Made by a program: the position numbers and the translations under genes. Of a stretch of 64,000 nucleotides of DNA, positions 18,852 through 28,274 are shown one piece after another. The DNA comes from Calothrix membranacea FACHB-236 (lineage in GTDB: Bacteria > Cyanobacteriota > Cyanobacteriia > Cyanobacteriales > Nostocaceae): contig NZ_JACJPX010000011.1 in NCBI RefSeq assembly GCF_014696315.1, forward strand, positions 80,504 through 144,503, written 5' to 3'. The first letter of the stretch is position 1; each line of letters opens with the position of its first letter. The notes below the pieces were generated by a model that saw only the letters and a program-made list of their open reading frames with translations, ran no database searches and had not been told where the DNA came from.

Positions 18852-20381
18852 ATGCGTCCATTCACAGACAAAGAATGGTTAATAGCTTTATTAGCAGCTT
18901 CCCTAGTTTTGTGGCTGATATTTTTAGGGAATTTACCCTTACGAGACTGGGATGAAGGGACTTATGCGATTGTCGCTAGAGAAATTTATCGCAAAGGAAA
19001 CTGGCTTTACCCTACTCTTCAGGGAGAACCATTTTTATTGAAACCACCTTTAATGCAGTGGTTAATTGCACTGTGCTACCACATCGGAGGAGTGCAAGAA
19101 TTTACCACTAGATTTCCTGGTGCGGTGTTAACAGCCTTGGGAGTACCTTTACTTTATATGGTGGGGCGTTTAGTTTTTTTAGAAACTTTACCAGCGCTGT
19201 TTTCTGCTTTAGTTTACTTAACTATGCTACCTGTGGTGCGTCACGGTAGATTAGCAATGTTAGATGGAATGACAATTTCGTTTTTTCTACTATTGCTGTT
19301 TTGTTTATTGAAGTCGCGTCATCATCAAAAGTATGCTTTGGGTGTAGGTTTTTGTTTAGGACTAATAACTCTCACCAAGGGAATGTTAGTTGTAGTTTTG
19401 GGAGGAATTGCTGGATTATTTATTCTGGTAAATAGACAATTTGCTTTACTAAAAAATCCCTATTTATGGATGGGAATGTTGTTAGGTAATGCACCTGCGA
19501 TCGCATGGTATGTTGCCCAATATCAACATTATGGTGATGCATTCTTACAAGTGCATTTTCAAGCCCAAGCTTTAGATAGGCTGGGAACAGCAGTAGAAGG
19601 AAATACTGGCCCGCCTTGGTACTATTTACTTGAGATTATCAAATATGGTTTTCCCTGGCTATTGTTTTTACCAGGAGGTTTATATTTAAGTTGGAAAAAA
19701 CGTCAAACTGCTTGGGGTTGTTTAATTCTCATCGGTACAATTGTCTATTTAGGAATTATTTCCTTGATGAGGACAAAACTACCTTGGTATGTAATGCCTA
19801 TATATCCTTTTTTAGCTTTAGCAATCGGTGTCAACTTAACTGAGATGTGGCAACAAAATAAGTTGAAAGCGAACGCTTTAACTGTGTTCTTTGCCGCCTT
19901 ATCTGTGGTTGGTTGTGGAGGTTGTGCTTACTTTTTAATTGACGATCCCCAGCCTAGTTTAATCATCATGAGTATTGTTTTAGCAATTAGCATGGGTATT
20001 ACAGCATGGTTGATAAAGCAGCAAAATCGTCAGTTTATTCCAGTATTATTTATTGGGATGTATTTAGTTTTAGCCTTGTTAATGAGTTCACAATCTTGGG
20101 TTTGGGAGTTAAATGAAACTTTCCCCGCCAAGCCAGTAGGTGCATTAATTCGGGCAAATGTGCCAGGCGGAACGCAAATTTACACTTCTTTCGCTTATGG
20201 TCGTCCTAGTGTAGATTTTTATAGTGATTGTAAGGTTACTGCTGCACCTGTGCCTGTTTTACAAGAAATGTTAGCTAAAAAGTCTTATTTGTTGTTAGAT
20301 AAAGATGCTATGCAGAAAATAAATATAACTAATAGTAAAGTTAAAGGTGAAGATGAAGGATTTACTCTGATTTCACCATAA
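18852..20381 (+). CDS. ArnT-like membrane glycosyltransferase (family 39)
   Basis: The 509-residue polytopic protein begins with a helix and then LPLRDWDEGTYAIVAREIYR, the conserved acidic loop of ArnT/PMT-type transferases, followed by TLQGEPFLLKPPLMQWL, also typical of the family. About twelve membrane segments extend to near residue 410, with a short C-terminal soluble part. Such enzymes move a sugar from a polyprenyl phosphate to lipid or protein on the periplasmic side. It is translated from an ATG three bases after the stop of the preceding glycosyltransferase. Its end converges with the DUF2079 gene only five bases away. Confidence 0.8.
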   Translation: MRPFTDKEWLIALLAASLVLWLIFLGNLPLRDWDEGTYAIVAREIYRKGNWLYPTLQGEPFLLKPPLMQWLIALCYHIGGVQEFTTRFPGAVLTALGVPLLYMVGRLVFLETLPALFSALVYLTMLPVVRHGRLAMLDGMTISFFLLLLFCLLKSRHHQKYALGVGFCLGLITLTKGMLVVVLGGIAGLFILVNRQFALLKNPYLWMGMLLGNAPAIAWYVAQYQHYGDAFLQVHFQAQALDRLGTAVEGNTGPPWYYLLEIIKYGFPWLLFLPGGLYLSWKKRQTAWGCLILIGTIVYLGIISLMRTKLPWYVMPIYPFLALAIGVNLTEMWQQNKLKANALTVFFAALSVVGCGGCAYFLIDDPQPSLIIMSIVLAISMGITAWLIKQQNRQFIPVLFIGMYLVLALLMSSQSWVWELNETFPAKPVGALIRANVPGGTQIYTSFAYGRPSVDFYSDCKVTAAPVPVLQEMLAKKSYLLLDKDAMQKINITNSKVKGEDEGFTLISP

Positions 20382-20386
20382 ATTAA

Positions 20387-21772
20387 CTAATTTTTACGAA
20401 ATAAATATACATCCTCACGCTGATATTGCAATTTAAATTCTGGCTGAGTTTGCAACTTATTGTATAAAATCTGATAATCTTCTGCGCTTGCTGCCCAACC
20501 AGGATGACGCAGATTCAGCAATATATAATGATAATTATTTAAATCGTTGAGATTATATTTAAAGCTAATTAATTCTCTATGGGTTAAATGTGGCGTAATT
20601 ACATCTGTCGTGAAAACGCTATCTGGAGTTTTAATTAAAGCGATCGCATCTTTCGTGGCTTGCCAATTATCTACATTTCTGAGATATCTGGAGGTAAATA
20701 ATCCCCATTTTCCTAATACTAAAAACCCCACTAAAGACCATAAAATAATTACTCGATTTTGCTTTATCCAGGTTTTACCACTTGCAAGGCTGGCGATTAT
20801 CGCTACCATCAAAAATGGCAAGGCTGGTAGGGAGTAATGTAAAACTAAATTTTTCTGTGAGGGATGATCGGCAAGTATATTCAATGCAATGCAAGGAATT
20901 GCACCTATTAGAGGTAACATATATTGAGGGTTTAAACCCCATAATATAGGCGCTATTAAACTAACTAAATATTCTAAATTGATTGATGCAAAAATATTTT
21001 TGAAAATAACTTCTGGGTGGGATAGTAAAATTTGTATCGTTTCCGAGAATGAGTTTCCTAAATAGCTATAGCGATAAAGATGGCGGTTGAGTAATGCTGC
21101 TTCGCCGCCAAAAAATGGGATAATCAATTCATTCGCAATCAAAAACCAAGCTGTACCGCTAAAAAGTGCGATCGCACCATATAATCGTCGCTGTTCAAAA
21201 AATAGTAACCACACCCCCATAGCCGCTACCGTCAAGGAAAGTACAGCTTTACAACTCAAAACCAAAATAATACTAATGCAAAACCAAATTATTCTTTGGG
21301 ATCTAGCAGCAAAAATTGCTGTTAAAAGTGCAGGAACAGCAATTACATCTGGGTGAAAATCAGCCAAATTGCTGTTATATACTACTGGATATAGTAGGTA
21401 AACAGCCATCATAACAACTGCTTGAGTTTTTTCTAAACCTGCTTGTAGTGCTAGCGAGTATGTAGGTAAAGCACCTAACGCCAAGGCTAAAGATTGCACT
21501 GCAAACAGCCAATAAATGCTAGGGTAAATTTTGTATAGTAAAGCTAAAAAATATAAAATCCAAGCAGCATGATCCGCTAAAGCATGAAAGCCAATTATCG
21601 AAGAAATTGGTGTTTTACCCTGACTAATTAAGTAAATACCTTGGTCAAAAAATGCTAAATCCCCAGATGAGTTAAATAATTCATGTCTGAGGGTACTAGA
21701 GATAAATAAGATGATGGTGCTAATCACAATAATTGCACCAACAGTATTTAATTTGGGAAAATTCTTCTCCAC
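20387..21772 (-). CDS. DUF2079 polytopic membrane protein
   Basis: The 461-residue protein has the DUF2079 pattern: an acidic first loop SSGDLAFFDQGIYLISQGK, then GFHALADHAAWILY, the NSNLADFHPDVIAVP segment with its conserved acidic and His residues, and about ten membrane helices. The fold is related to GT-C transferases, so a role in surface glycan transfer is plausible, but the biochemical activity of the family is not established. It is 23 bases downstream of the next minus-strand gene and probably in its transcript. Confidence 0.78.
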   Translation of the reverse strand: MEKNFPKLNTVGAIIVISTIILFISSTLRHELFNSSGDLAFFDQGIYLISQGKTPISSIIGFHALADHAAWILYFLALLYKIYPSIYWLFAVQSLALALGALPTYSLALQAGLEKTQAVVMMAVYLLYPVVYNSNLADFHPDVIAVPALLTAIFAARSQRIIWFCISIILVLSCKAVLSLTVAAMGVWLLFFEQRRLYGAIALFSGTAWFLIANELIIPFFGGEAALLNRHLYRYSYLGNSFSETIQILLSHPEVIFKNIFASINLEYLVSLIAPILWGLNPQYMLPLIGAIPCIALNILADHPSQKNLVLHYSLPALPFLMVAIIASLASGKTWIKQNRVIILWSLVGFLVLGKWGLFTSRYLRNVDNWQATKDAIALIKTPDSVFTTDVITPHLTHRELISFKYNLNDLNNYHYILLNLRHPGWAASAEDYQILYNKLQTQPEFKLQYQREDVYLFRKN

Positions 21773-21795
21773 TAGAAGTTACTTATCAGGATTAT

Positions 21796-22965
21796 CTAGG
21801 AAATTTTAGTTTTCAATTTCGGATAAATCATATCACAATGGCGCACAATAAACCAAAGCGTAAAACCTAATGGGAAAGAAAATAATTGAATAAATATTGG
21901 GGTTCCTAAATAACCAAAAAATGAAGCCATTTGGACTGATATCGCTACCCAACGATATTGAGGAAAGTAAAATGCAAATATAATTGATAAAATATCTGCA
22001 GGATAAAAATATCTTTCGTGCATTTTAGGCAGAATATAGGGCATAAACAAAACTGATATAGTTGCCAAATGTATCAGTCTGTCTTGAGTAATTTCTAGCT
22101 TATTTTTGAAAACAACAAGATAGGCTAATAGCAACATAGCTGCTACCGTTAAAGCCAAACCTATTGGCACTACAATATTATAAAAATCGTTGGGAATCCA
22201 TTGATATAAATTCGGTGAACCTTTCGCTAGTTCCTTGTATTTATTAGCTTGGTTAAAGTAGACTAACAGCAAATCTGGCATGGGTCTGCCTGCAAACCAA
22301 GCTGGTAGCATTAAAACTATATATACTAAAGGTACTATAGGCAGAAAATACCAAGATATTCTTTTTTTCAGCACCATAATTAATAATAAAGGTGCTAAAA
22401 ACATAGCTTGTAATTTAAAAGAAACAGCCACACCGAAACTGATTAAAGCTGGAATTTGCTTATAAATAGATAAAAAGTAAACGCAAGCAACTAATCCTGT
22501 TGTGTAGATAACGTCACATTGACCCCAAAGGGAACTATTGTAAATAACTGTAGGGCTTAGAATAACTGCTAAAAAAGCAAATATTGCCATTCTTCCGGCA
22601 GGATATTTTAATTTAACGATTTTGTAGGTGAAGAAGGCACAAACAAAATCCATAGACATGGCAAAAAGCTTAATTGCCAGTATTTTTGGCAATCCAGAAA
22701 GCAGCGTTGCCGCAATCAAAATCCAGTAAAGATAGGGGGGAGTATAATCAGCAAAACCATGTTTTAAGGCGCTAAATCCGCCATTAGAGGCGAGAAAATC
22801 ATACCAAGGATCTAAAAAATATTTATAATCAACCGATTTATTGGGAATACAAAGCCACCGGATGAACACGGCGAAAATAATACCAAGACCCAAATATACG
22901 CTAACGGGGTAATTGAGCGGAGATTTGATAAATTTAAAAAATGTCTGCTCTGAAGTTTTCGCCAT
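21796..22965 (-). CDS. GT-C-type membrane glycosyltransferase with HERYF motif
   Basis: This 389-residue integral membrane protein has an N-terminal helix, a large loop with DYKYFLDPWYDFL and DYTPPYLYWIL, several hydrophobic helices, and the late motif PKMHERYFYPAD, seen in ALG6/ALG8-like and DUF2029/GT87-like mannosyl- or glucosyltransferases. I infer transfer from a polyprenyl-linked sugar on the outer face of the membrane. It lies between the DUF2079 gene and the PIG-V-like gene on the same strand. Confidence 0.7.
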   Translation of the reverse strand: MAKTSEQTFFKFIKSPLNYPVSVYLGLGIIFAVFIRWLCIPNKSVDYKYFLDPWYDFLASNGGFSALKHGFADYTPPYLYWILIAATLLSGLPKILAIKLFAMSMDFVCAFFTYKIVKLKYPAGRMAIFAFLAVILSPTVIYNSSLWGQCDVIYTTGLVACVYFLSIYKQIPALISFGVAVSFKLQAMFLAPLLLIMVLKKRISWYFLPIVPLVYIVLMLPAWFAGRPMPDLLLVYFNQANKYKELAKGSPNLYQWIPNDFYNIVVPIGLALTVAAMLLLAYLVVFKNKLEITQDRLIHLATISVLFMPYILPKMHERYFYPADILSIIFAFYFPQYRWVAISVQMASFFGYLGTPIFIQLFSFPLGFTLWFIVRHCDMIYPKLKTKIS

Positions 22966-23157
22966 AAATAATTATCTATTCTTCAGAAATTATAAAATCT
23001 TTCTATTCTTTTTCTGCAAAAATTGGGATACCGCATCTCGTTATGAAAGTTAGTAGGGAAAACTAAGTTTTGGACAAAGGGCGAGGCTGTCAATCTTCCT
23101 GTTTTCGTTAATTCAATAGGACACAGCATTGCTGTGCCCTAAAAGCCTGATCAATAT

Positions 23158-24444
23158 TTACCCTACCCAAATTTGCTTGGCAAAGCCTACAGCTAGCCTG
23201 GCAAGTAAGATAGCAAACAAGCCCAAGGTTAAATAACCCCAGCGATGATGCCGAGATAGCAAAACACCTACGCCTACGCTTAAAGGCACAATACCATAAG
23301 CAAGACGGCTCAATGAGAGCGTACCCCCAGACGCTAACAGTAAACCAATACCGCAAAAGCCATAGATTGTGGTTACTGGGGTGAGTTGCTTACGTAATCG
23401 CCACAAAATGAAGCCGCCACCCAATACTGTAAACAGGTTCAGGAAATTATTAATGAATTGTTCGTTGACCAGAAAGAAAAATATTCCAGCTAAAGCATAC
23501 AATCCATAAAATACCTTGGTCTCAATTAAGTATTTGCGGAAGCGCCATAAAGGATAAGCGCTGACAAGTATGATGCTAAACAAAAGAGGGTGCCAAGGAT
23601 TTTTCACCCAAGCATCCTGCCAATTGGATGTTCCGATCGCAATTTCCATCACCATGTTCCACCAACCTCGCCAATCAAACCCAAGGGAAGGCCGCCAGCC
23701 GCGTTGCGCTTGAATGAAGGCTAAAGGGTGACCAAATTTAATGAAGCAAAAAAGGCTGAATAACAGGATACCAATAACTGTGGCAAAAGAAGCGATATAA
23801 GCGATCGCAGGTCTACGTTGTTTCCAAGATGCGATCGCTAATGCTGGAATCAGCGCCATCCCCGTTGGGCGTGTGGCTGTGGCTAGTGCGCCCCACAAAG
23901 CTGTCCAGCGATATTGCTGTTGATCAAAAGCCCGCAAAGCCGCAGTACTCAAAAATAAATACAGCCCCTCTGTATAAACCACTCCAGTAAACATAGCTTG
24001 AGGACACCAAGCCACCACAGCAGTCACCCACTGCGCGGCGATGATTCCACAATGCTGCTTCACCCAAAAGTAAATACAGTACAGGGCGGCACAAAATGCG
24101 ATGTTGTTGATCAGTGTTCCTGCCAATTCAAACGATAAGCCCAGCTTCATTAACAGCCAGATACCTAGGGGAAATAAGGGAAAGAAAGCCAAATTATGTT
24201 GGTTGCCATCATCCACAAACTCATAGCCAGACGTGACTATTGAGCGATAATGTACGCTATCCCACGCATTAACAACTTCCCAGCCAAAGTTAGGAGTTGT
24301 TCCGTCCGTTGGATCTGATAAATGTGGGGCTAGCAGCAGCATGGCTATAAAGATGAAAATTCGGCTGAAAACCCAGACTGCTGCCGGAAAAATGAGTTCA
24401 TTTTTCCATAAAGATTTTGCTATAAATATTTGAACTTTAGCCAT
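23158..24444 (-). CDS. PIG-V-like mannosyltransferase (GT76 type)
   Basis: The 428-residue protein carries the PIG-V signature near its N-terminus: NAWDSVHYRSIVTSGYEF, followed by NLAFFPLFPLGIWL, and a later TATRPTGMALIPAL. In eukaryotes PIG-V adds the second mannose to GPI anchors; bacterial members are polyprenyl-phosphate-mannose-dependent transferases of unknown acceptor. About nine or ten membrane helices are visible, with the catalytic WDSVHY loop after the first. First gene of the minus-strand half of the cluster, with a 190-base gap to the next. Confidence 0.78.
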   Translation of the reverse strand: MAKVQIFIAKSLWKNELIFPAAVWVFSRIFIFIAMLLLAPHLSDPTDGTTPNFGWEVVNAWDSVHYRSIVTSGYEFVDDGNQHNLAFFPLFPLGIWLLMKLGLSFELAGTLINNIAFCAALYCIYFWVKQHCGIIAAQWVTAVVAWCPQAMFTGVVYTEGLYLFLSTAALRAFDQQQYRWTALWGALATATRPTGMALIPALAIASWKQRRPAIAYIASFATVIGILLFSLFCFIKFGHPLAFIQAQRGWRPSLGFDWRGWWNMVMEIAIGTSNWQDAWVKNPWHPLLFSIILVSAYPLWRFRKYLIETKVFYGLYALAGIFFFLVNEQFINNFLNLFTVLGGGFILWRLRKQLTPVTTIYGFCGIGLLLASGGTLSLSRLAYGIVPLSVGVGVLLSRHHRWGYLTLGLFAILLARLAVGFAKQIWVG

Positions 24445-25220
24445 AGACTTGAGTTTTTCAACCGACTCCTTGATGCATTCTCTGAGTTATGGCTATCATT
24501 CTAAAATTTTTAAGTATCATTAAACACCTCACACTCATCCACTCACTCAATTAATCAACTGTAAAAGAAAAAGGCTTGTAATCTTATTAGCCTTTCTTAT
24601 TCATTACTAGCTGTCGGTTACTAATTGCACAAATTCTAGGCAATTATGATTAAATTTATAGTATTTATATACACTGTTTTGAGCCATGCTCAGGAAGAAT
24701 GAACTAGATAGCCCTGTACAGAAGTCAAGAGACACAGAGACGCAATGAATTACGTCTGTACTCAAGAGTCAAAATTCAAAATTTCCGGGTAAAGTATATG
24801 TCTGAATTTTGAATTAAAAAGTGGCAGCGAATCAATCAGGGAATTTATTCAAAGAATATTTCTTGATCCTCTCTGCTCCCTGCTAAGGGACTTCCAGAAA
24901 TTAAATTATCTATTTTTTAGGGCGAAGCCCATCATTGTATTCCTCCTCTAAGATGAAAGTGCTGAGTCTAAATTCCATTACAGCTTTCATGCAAGGCTTT
25001 TGAAATTTTTTTCATTGGGACTGCTTACGGGAGCGATCGCTTATTTGTTGAATGAGAAGCTTGTATCCTCCAGCTTCAGATATCAATAGGGCTGATAGCA
25101 GTATGACTTCTTAATCAAGAGTAATTTCTCTATCTTGAGTTGCATTGATTCTGCCCATGACTGTGATTAAGAGTCCTCAGCAATTTATAGTGAGAATTGT
25201 TTGTAAATCCTTAAACAATT
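24445..25220. other. Intergenic region between PIG-V-like gene and dxr
   Basis: About 775 bases between divergent genes. It contains a degenerate copy of the GACGC-hairpin repeat at 24727-24770 and AT-rich sequence that must include both promoters. A short plus-strand frame at 25145-25438 overlaps dxr and is not a gene. Confidence 0.5.
24727..24770. repeat. Dispersed hairpin repeat, degenerate copy
   Basis: GAGACGCAATGAATTACGTC followed by TGTACTCAAGAGTCAA matches the better copies at 29296 and 40981, including the downstream TACTCAAGAGTCAA shared with the 29296 copy. Confidence 0.6.
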
Positions 25221-26417
25221 GTGAAAGCTATTACTCTTGTTGGTTCCACTGGCTCTATTGGTACTCAGACTTTAGATATTGTCTCTCAGTACCCAGATCA
25301 GTTTCGGATTGTAGGATTGGCAGCGGGGAGCAATGTAGAAATGTTAGCTGCTCAGATTCGGCAGTTTCGGCCGCAGATAGCAGCTATTTGTGTAGAAGAA
25401 AAATTGCCAGCGCTGCAAGCAGCAATCAAAGACCTTGATCCGCAACCAATTCTTCTAGGTGGTGAAGCTGGGGTTATAGAAGTTGCTCGTTATGGTGATG
25501 CCGAAACTGTTGTGACTGGTATTGTTGGTTGTGCAGGTTTGCTACCGACAATTGCGGCCATTGAAGCAGGTAAAGATATTGCCTTAGCAAATAAAGAAAC
25601 TCTCATTGCTGGTGGGCCTGTAGTTCTGCCTTTAGTAGAAAAACATGGCGTAAAATTGCTACCTGCCGATTCCGAACATTCCGCAATTTTTCAATGTCTC
25701 CAAGGTGTACCTAAAGGCGGTTTAAGAAAAATTTTACTCACTGCTTCTGGTGGTGCTTTCCGGGATTGGGAAGTAGAGAAGTTAGCAGAAGTCACCGTTG
25801 CCGATGCCCTCAAACATCCTAACTGGTCGATGGGGCGGAAAATCACAGTCGATTCTGCGACTTTGATGAATAAGGGTTTGGAAGTAATTGAAGCTCATTT
25901 TCTCTTTGGCATGGATTATGACCAAATTGAAATTGTGATTCATCCCCAAAGTATTATTCACTCCCTGATTGAACTGCAAGATACTTCCGTCTTAGCTCAA
26001 CTTGGCTGGCCAGATATGCGCTTACCCCTACTGTATGCTTTATCTTGGCCCGATCGCATTTACACAGATTGGGAAAGATTGGATTTGGTAAAAGCTGGGA
26101 ACTTAACCTTCCGCGAACCAGACCATCAAAAATATCCTTGTATGCGGCTAGCTTATGCTGCAGGTCGCGCTGGCGGTTCCATGCCGGCTGTGTTAAACGC
26201 TGCCAACGAGCAAGCTGTGGCTTTATTTTTAGAAGAAAAAATTCGCTTTTTAGATATTCCCCGTTGTATTGAATCGGTGTGCGATCGCCATCAAAATGAT
26301 AACTGTAAAAATCCCTCTTTAGATGACATTTTGGCAGCAGATAAATGGGCAAGACAAGAAGTTTTAACAGCAACTGAAAATTTAACAACCCAATCGCGAG
26401 TAATTTCTCTGCGATAA
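25221..26417 (+). CDS. dxr: 1-deoxy-D-xylulose 5-phosphate reductoisomerase
   Basis: DXR converts DXP into 2-C-methyl-D-erythritol 4-phosphate with NADPH, the committed step of the MEP isoprenoid pathway feeding carotenoids, phytol and quinones. The 398-residue protein has the nucleotide-binding [14 protein letters not shown] at residues 8-21, [12 protein letters not shown] with K125, the metal-binding D150 and E152 in [12 protein letters not shown], and [20 protein letters not shown]. The start is GTG, read as Met in [11 protein letters not shown], exactly where the family begins. A strong hairpin terminator follows. Confidence 0.96.
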   Translation: MKAITLVGSTGSIGTQTLDIVSQYPDQFRIVGLAAGSNVEMLAAQIRQFRPQIAAICVEEKLPALQAAIKDLDPQPILLGGEAGVIEVARYGDAETVVTGIVGCAGLLPTIAAIEAGKDIALANKETLIAGGPVVLPLVEKHGVKLLPADSEHSAIFQCLQGVPKGGLRKILLTASGGAFRDWEVEKLAEVTVADALKHPNWSMGRKITVDSATLMNKGLEVIEAHFLFGMDYDQIEIVIHPQSIIHSLIELQDTSVLAQLGWPDMRLPLLYALSWPDRIYTDWERLDLVKAGNLTFREPDHQKYPCMRLAYAAGRAGGSMPAVLNAANEQAVALFLEEKIRFLDIPRCIESVCDRHQNDNCKNPSLDDILAADKWARQEVLTATENLTTQSRVISLR

Positions 26418-26423
26418 ATTATC

Positions 26424-26462
26424 AAACCCAACAAAGCAATCTTGGTTTTGTTGGGTTTTTTT
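26424..26462 (+). terminator. Intrinsic terminator of dxr
   Basis: AAACCCAACAAA pairs with TTTTGTTGGGTTT across a short loop and runs into seven T, beginning eight bases after the dxr stop codon. Confidence 0.88.
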
Positions 26463-26533
26463 AAAGTTTGGGGAGATGAGGGGGATGAGGAAGTAGGTAA
26501 GAGCAAGAGGATAAAGGGAAAAGCAACAAAATT

Positions 26534-26584
26534 CCCATTACCAATTACCAATTACCAATTACCCATTACCCATTACCCATTACC
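26534..26584. repeat. Heptanucleotide tandem repeat (CCATTAC/CAATTAC)
   Basis: About seven consecutive seven-base units, switching from CAATTAC to CCATTAC, between the convergent ends of dxr and the antiporter gene. This is the short tandemly repeated repetitive (STRR) class known from heterocystous cyanobacteria. Confidence 0.85.
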
Positions 26585-26593
26585 AAAAACTTT

Positions 26594-28153
26594 TCACTCT
26601 CCTTTTTGTAAAACTTCCTGAAGCATAGGCGAGAGTTCTTTATTTAAACGACCAGACCGCACAAATTCTGCGTAAGTGTCTGCCTCAATAGATAAAAGTT
26701 CTCCACGCAGCTGTTCAAATGTAAAGCTTTTGAGATTGGGATATTCATTTTGTAATTTGTCAATGTCTGCTTGTAAATCTTCAAGTTCACCTTTAATTAA
26801 TGCCTCTTGATAACGGTAAAATTCTTCATCTACACCTGGACGCTGATCGGTTTGGAGGTGTTGCAGAACTCGTTCTAAAGCTACATGACGAGCCACTAAT
26901 TCTAAATAGCGATCGCGTAAGGGAGCATCGCCTAAAAGATTAAGCTTTTGCAATAAAGGTTTAATAGTTAATCCTTGGACTAACAACGTAAAAAGAACTA
27001 CTCCAAATACGGTAGCGATAATTTTTTCTCGCTCTGGCAATATTGTTGGTACGCTCAATGCTAAAGCTATAGAAACAGAACCGCGTAATCCTCCCCACCA
27101 CAAGATAGTTTGGTCAGGTAAAGAAATTTCTGAGTTAGTCAACCTCGTACTTAAGTTGCTGAGAAGATAAATCGCAATTAAGCGCATCAAAATCATTGCT
27201 GCAATTGTGATAGCAATGATGTGGAGGTTGGCGGCCAAACTTGTAAAGTGAATTTGGTCGCCAATCAACAAAAAGACTATTGAGTTAACAAAAAAAGCTA
27301 AGAATTCCCAAAATTCAGAAACAATAATTCTGGTACGGGGATTCATGCCAATGCGAGAGCCAAAATTTCCCAAAATTAAGCTTGTAGTTACTACCCCAAT
27401 TACCCCAGAACCCCCTAAGTCTTCAATAATTAGGTAAGTTCCATAAGCCGAAACTAGAGTTAAAGATTGTTCTACTAAAGGTAAATCGAAGCGTTGAGTC
27501 AGGTAGGAAATACCAAACCCAATGAGACTTCCTACTGCCACACCAATACCAATAACTTTCAAAAGCTGTAACAAAATTGCTTGGATTTCTAATTCTGCAT
27601 TTCCTAAAGGTAATGCCACTAAAAAACCAAAAGCAACTACCGCCATACCATCATTGAATAAGCTTTCGCCTTCCATGAGAGTGACAAGTCGGCTGCTTAC
27701 TCCCAATTCTCGAAACACAGCAGTAACAGAAACCGGATCGGTAGCCGACAAACTCGCCCCAATCAACAGCGCTGTAGTTAAAGATAGCCCAGCGAATTGA
27801 TTGAGACCTATTGCCACCCCCACAATAGAAATTACTACTCCCAAAACTGCATATAAGCAAATTGGCAGCAAATCACGCTTCAAATCAGACCATTTCAAAT
27901 TCCAGGCAGCTTCAAATAGTAGGGGTGGTAAAAAAATTAACAATATCAATTGCGGCGAAAGGTTGACTAAGCGAATATCCACAAATGCCAAACCCAATCC
28001 GACAATTACCAGTAGCAAGGTATAAGGTATCTGGCGAAACCAGCTAAATATTTGTGGTAGGGTCGCTACTCCTAAAGAGACTGACAGGACTAAAAGAAAT
28101 TGCTTTAAATTAGCTGCAATAACTTTTTCAGCAATTGCTGGTTCAAGCGTCAT
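26594..28153 (-). CDS. Na+/H+ antiporter, CPA1 family
   Basis: The 519-residue protein exchanges Na+ (or K+) for protons across the membrane. It has about twelve helices, the core transport motif ATDPVSVTAVF with D139, and GESLFNDGMAVV with N167/D168, both diagnostic of NhaP/CPA1 antiporters. After the last helix (about residue 405) a cytosolic tail of about 110 residues follows, rich in charged helical sequence, probably regulatory. Whether it is one of the named cyanobacterial NhaS proteins cannot be decided without a tree. It is divergent from the DUF389 gene, 115 bases apart. Confidence 0.9.
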   Translation of the reverse strand: MTLEPAIAEKVIAANLKQFLLVLSVSLGVATLPQIFSWFRQIPYTLLLVIVGLGLAFVDIRLVNLSPQLILLIFLPPLLFEAAWNLKWSDLKRDLLPICLYAVLGVVISIVGVAIGLNQFAGLSLTTALLIGASLSATDPVSVTAVFRELGVSSRLVTLMEGESLFNDGMAVVAFGFLVALPLGNAELEIQAILLQLLKVIGIGVAVGSLIGFGISYLTQRFDLPLVEQSLTLVSAYGTYLIIEDLGGSGVIGVVTTSLILGNFGSRIGMNPRTRIIVSEFWEFLAFFVNSIVFLLIGDQIHFTSLAANLHIIAITIAAMILMRLIAIYLLSNLSTRLTNSEISLPDQTILWWGGLRGSVSIALALSVPTILPEREKIIATVFGVVLFTLLVQGLTIKPLLQKLNLLGDAPLRDRYLELVARHVALERVLQHLQTDQRPGVDEEFYRYQEALIKGELEDLQADIDKLQNEYPNLKSFTFEQLRGELLSIEADTYAEFVRSGRLNKELSPMLQEVLQKGE

Positions 28154-28274
28154 AGAGAAAATCCTGGTAAGGTGTTGTACTTACTCTGCATCTGACTATT
28201 TCCAGATGACATCAGTCAAATATAGGATTTTAATGAACCAATGACTAAAAATTCACCTTTCAAGGAGGATGGTC

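Noticed and set aside
24895..24925. GGGACTTCCAGAA-type insertion element end upstream of dxr
   Set aside because: Only one possible end is visible and no inverted partner was found nearby.
26534..26584. CRISPR array
   Set aside because: The repeats are seven bases long, contiguous and without spacers, so this is a tandem heptamer repeat.
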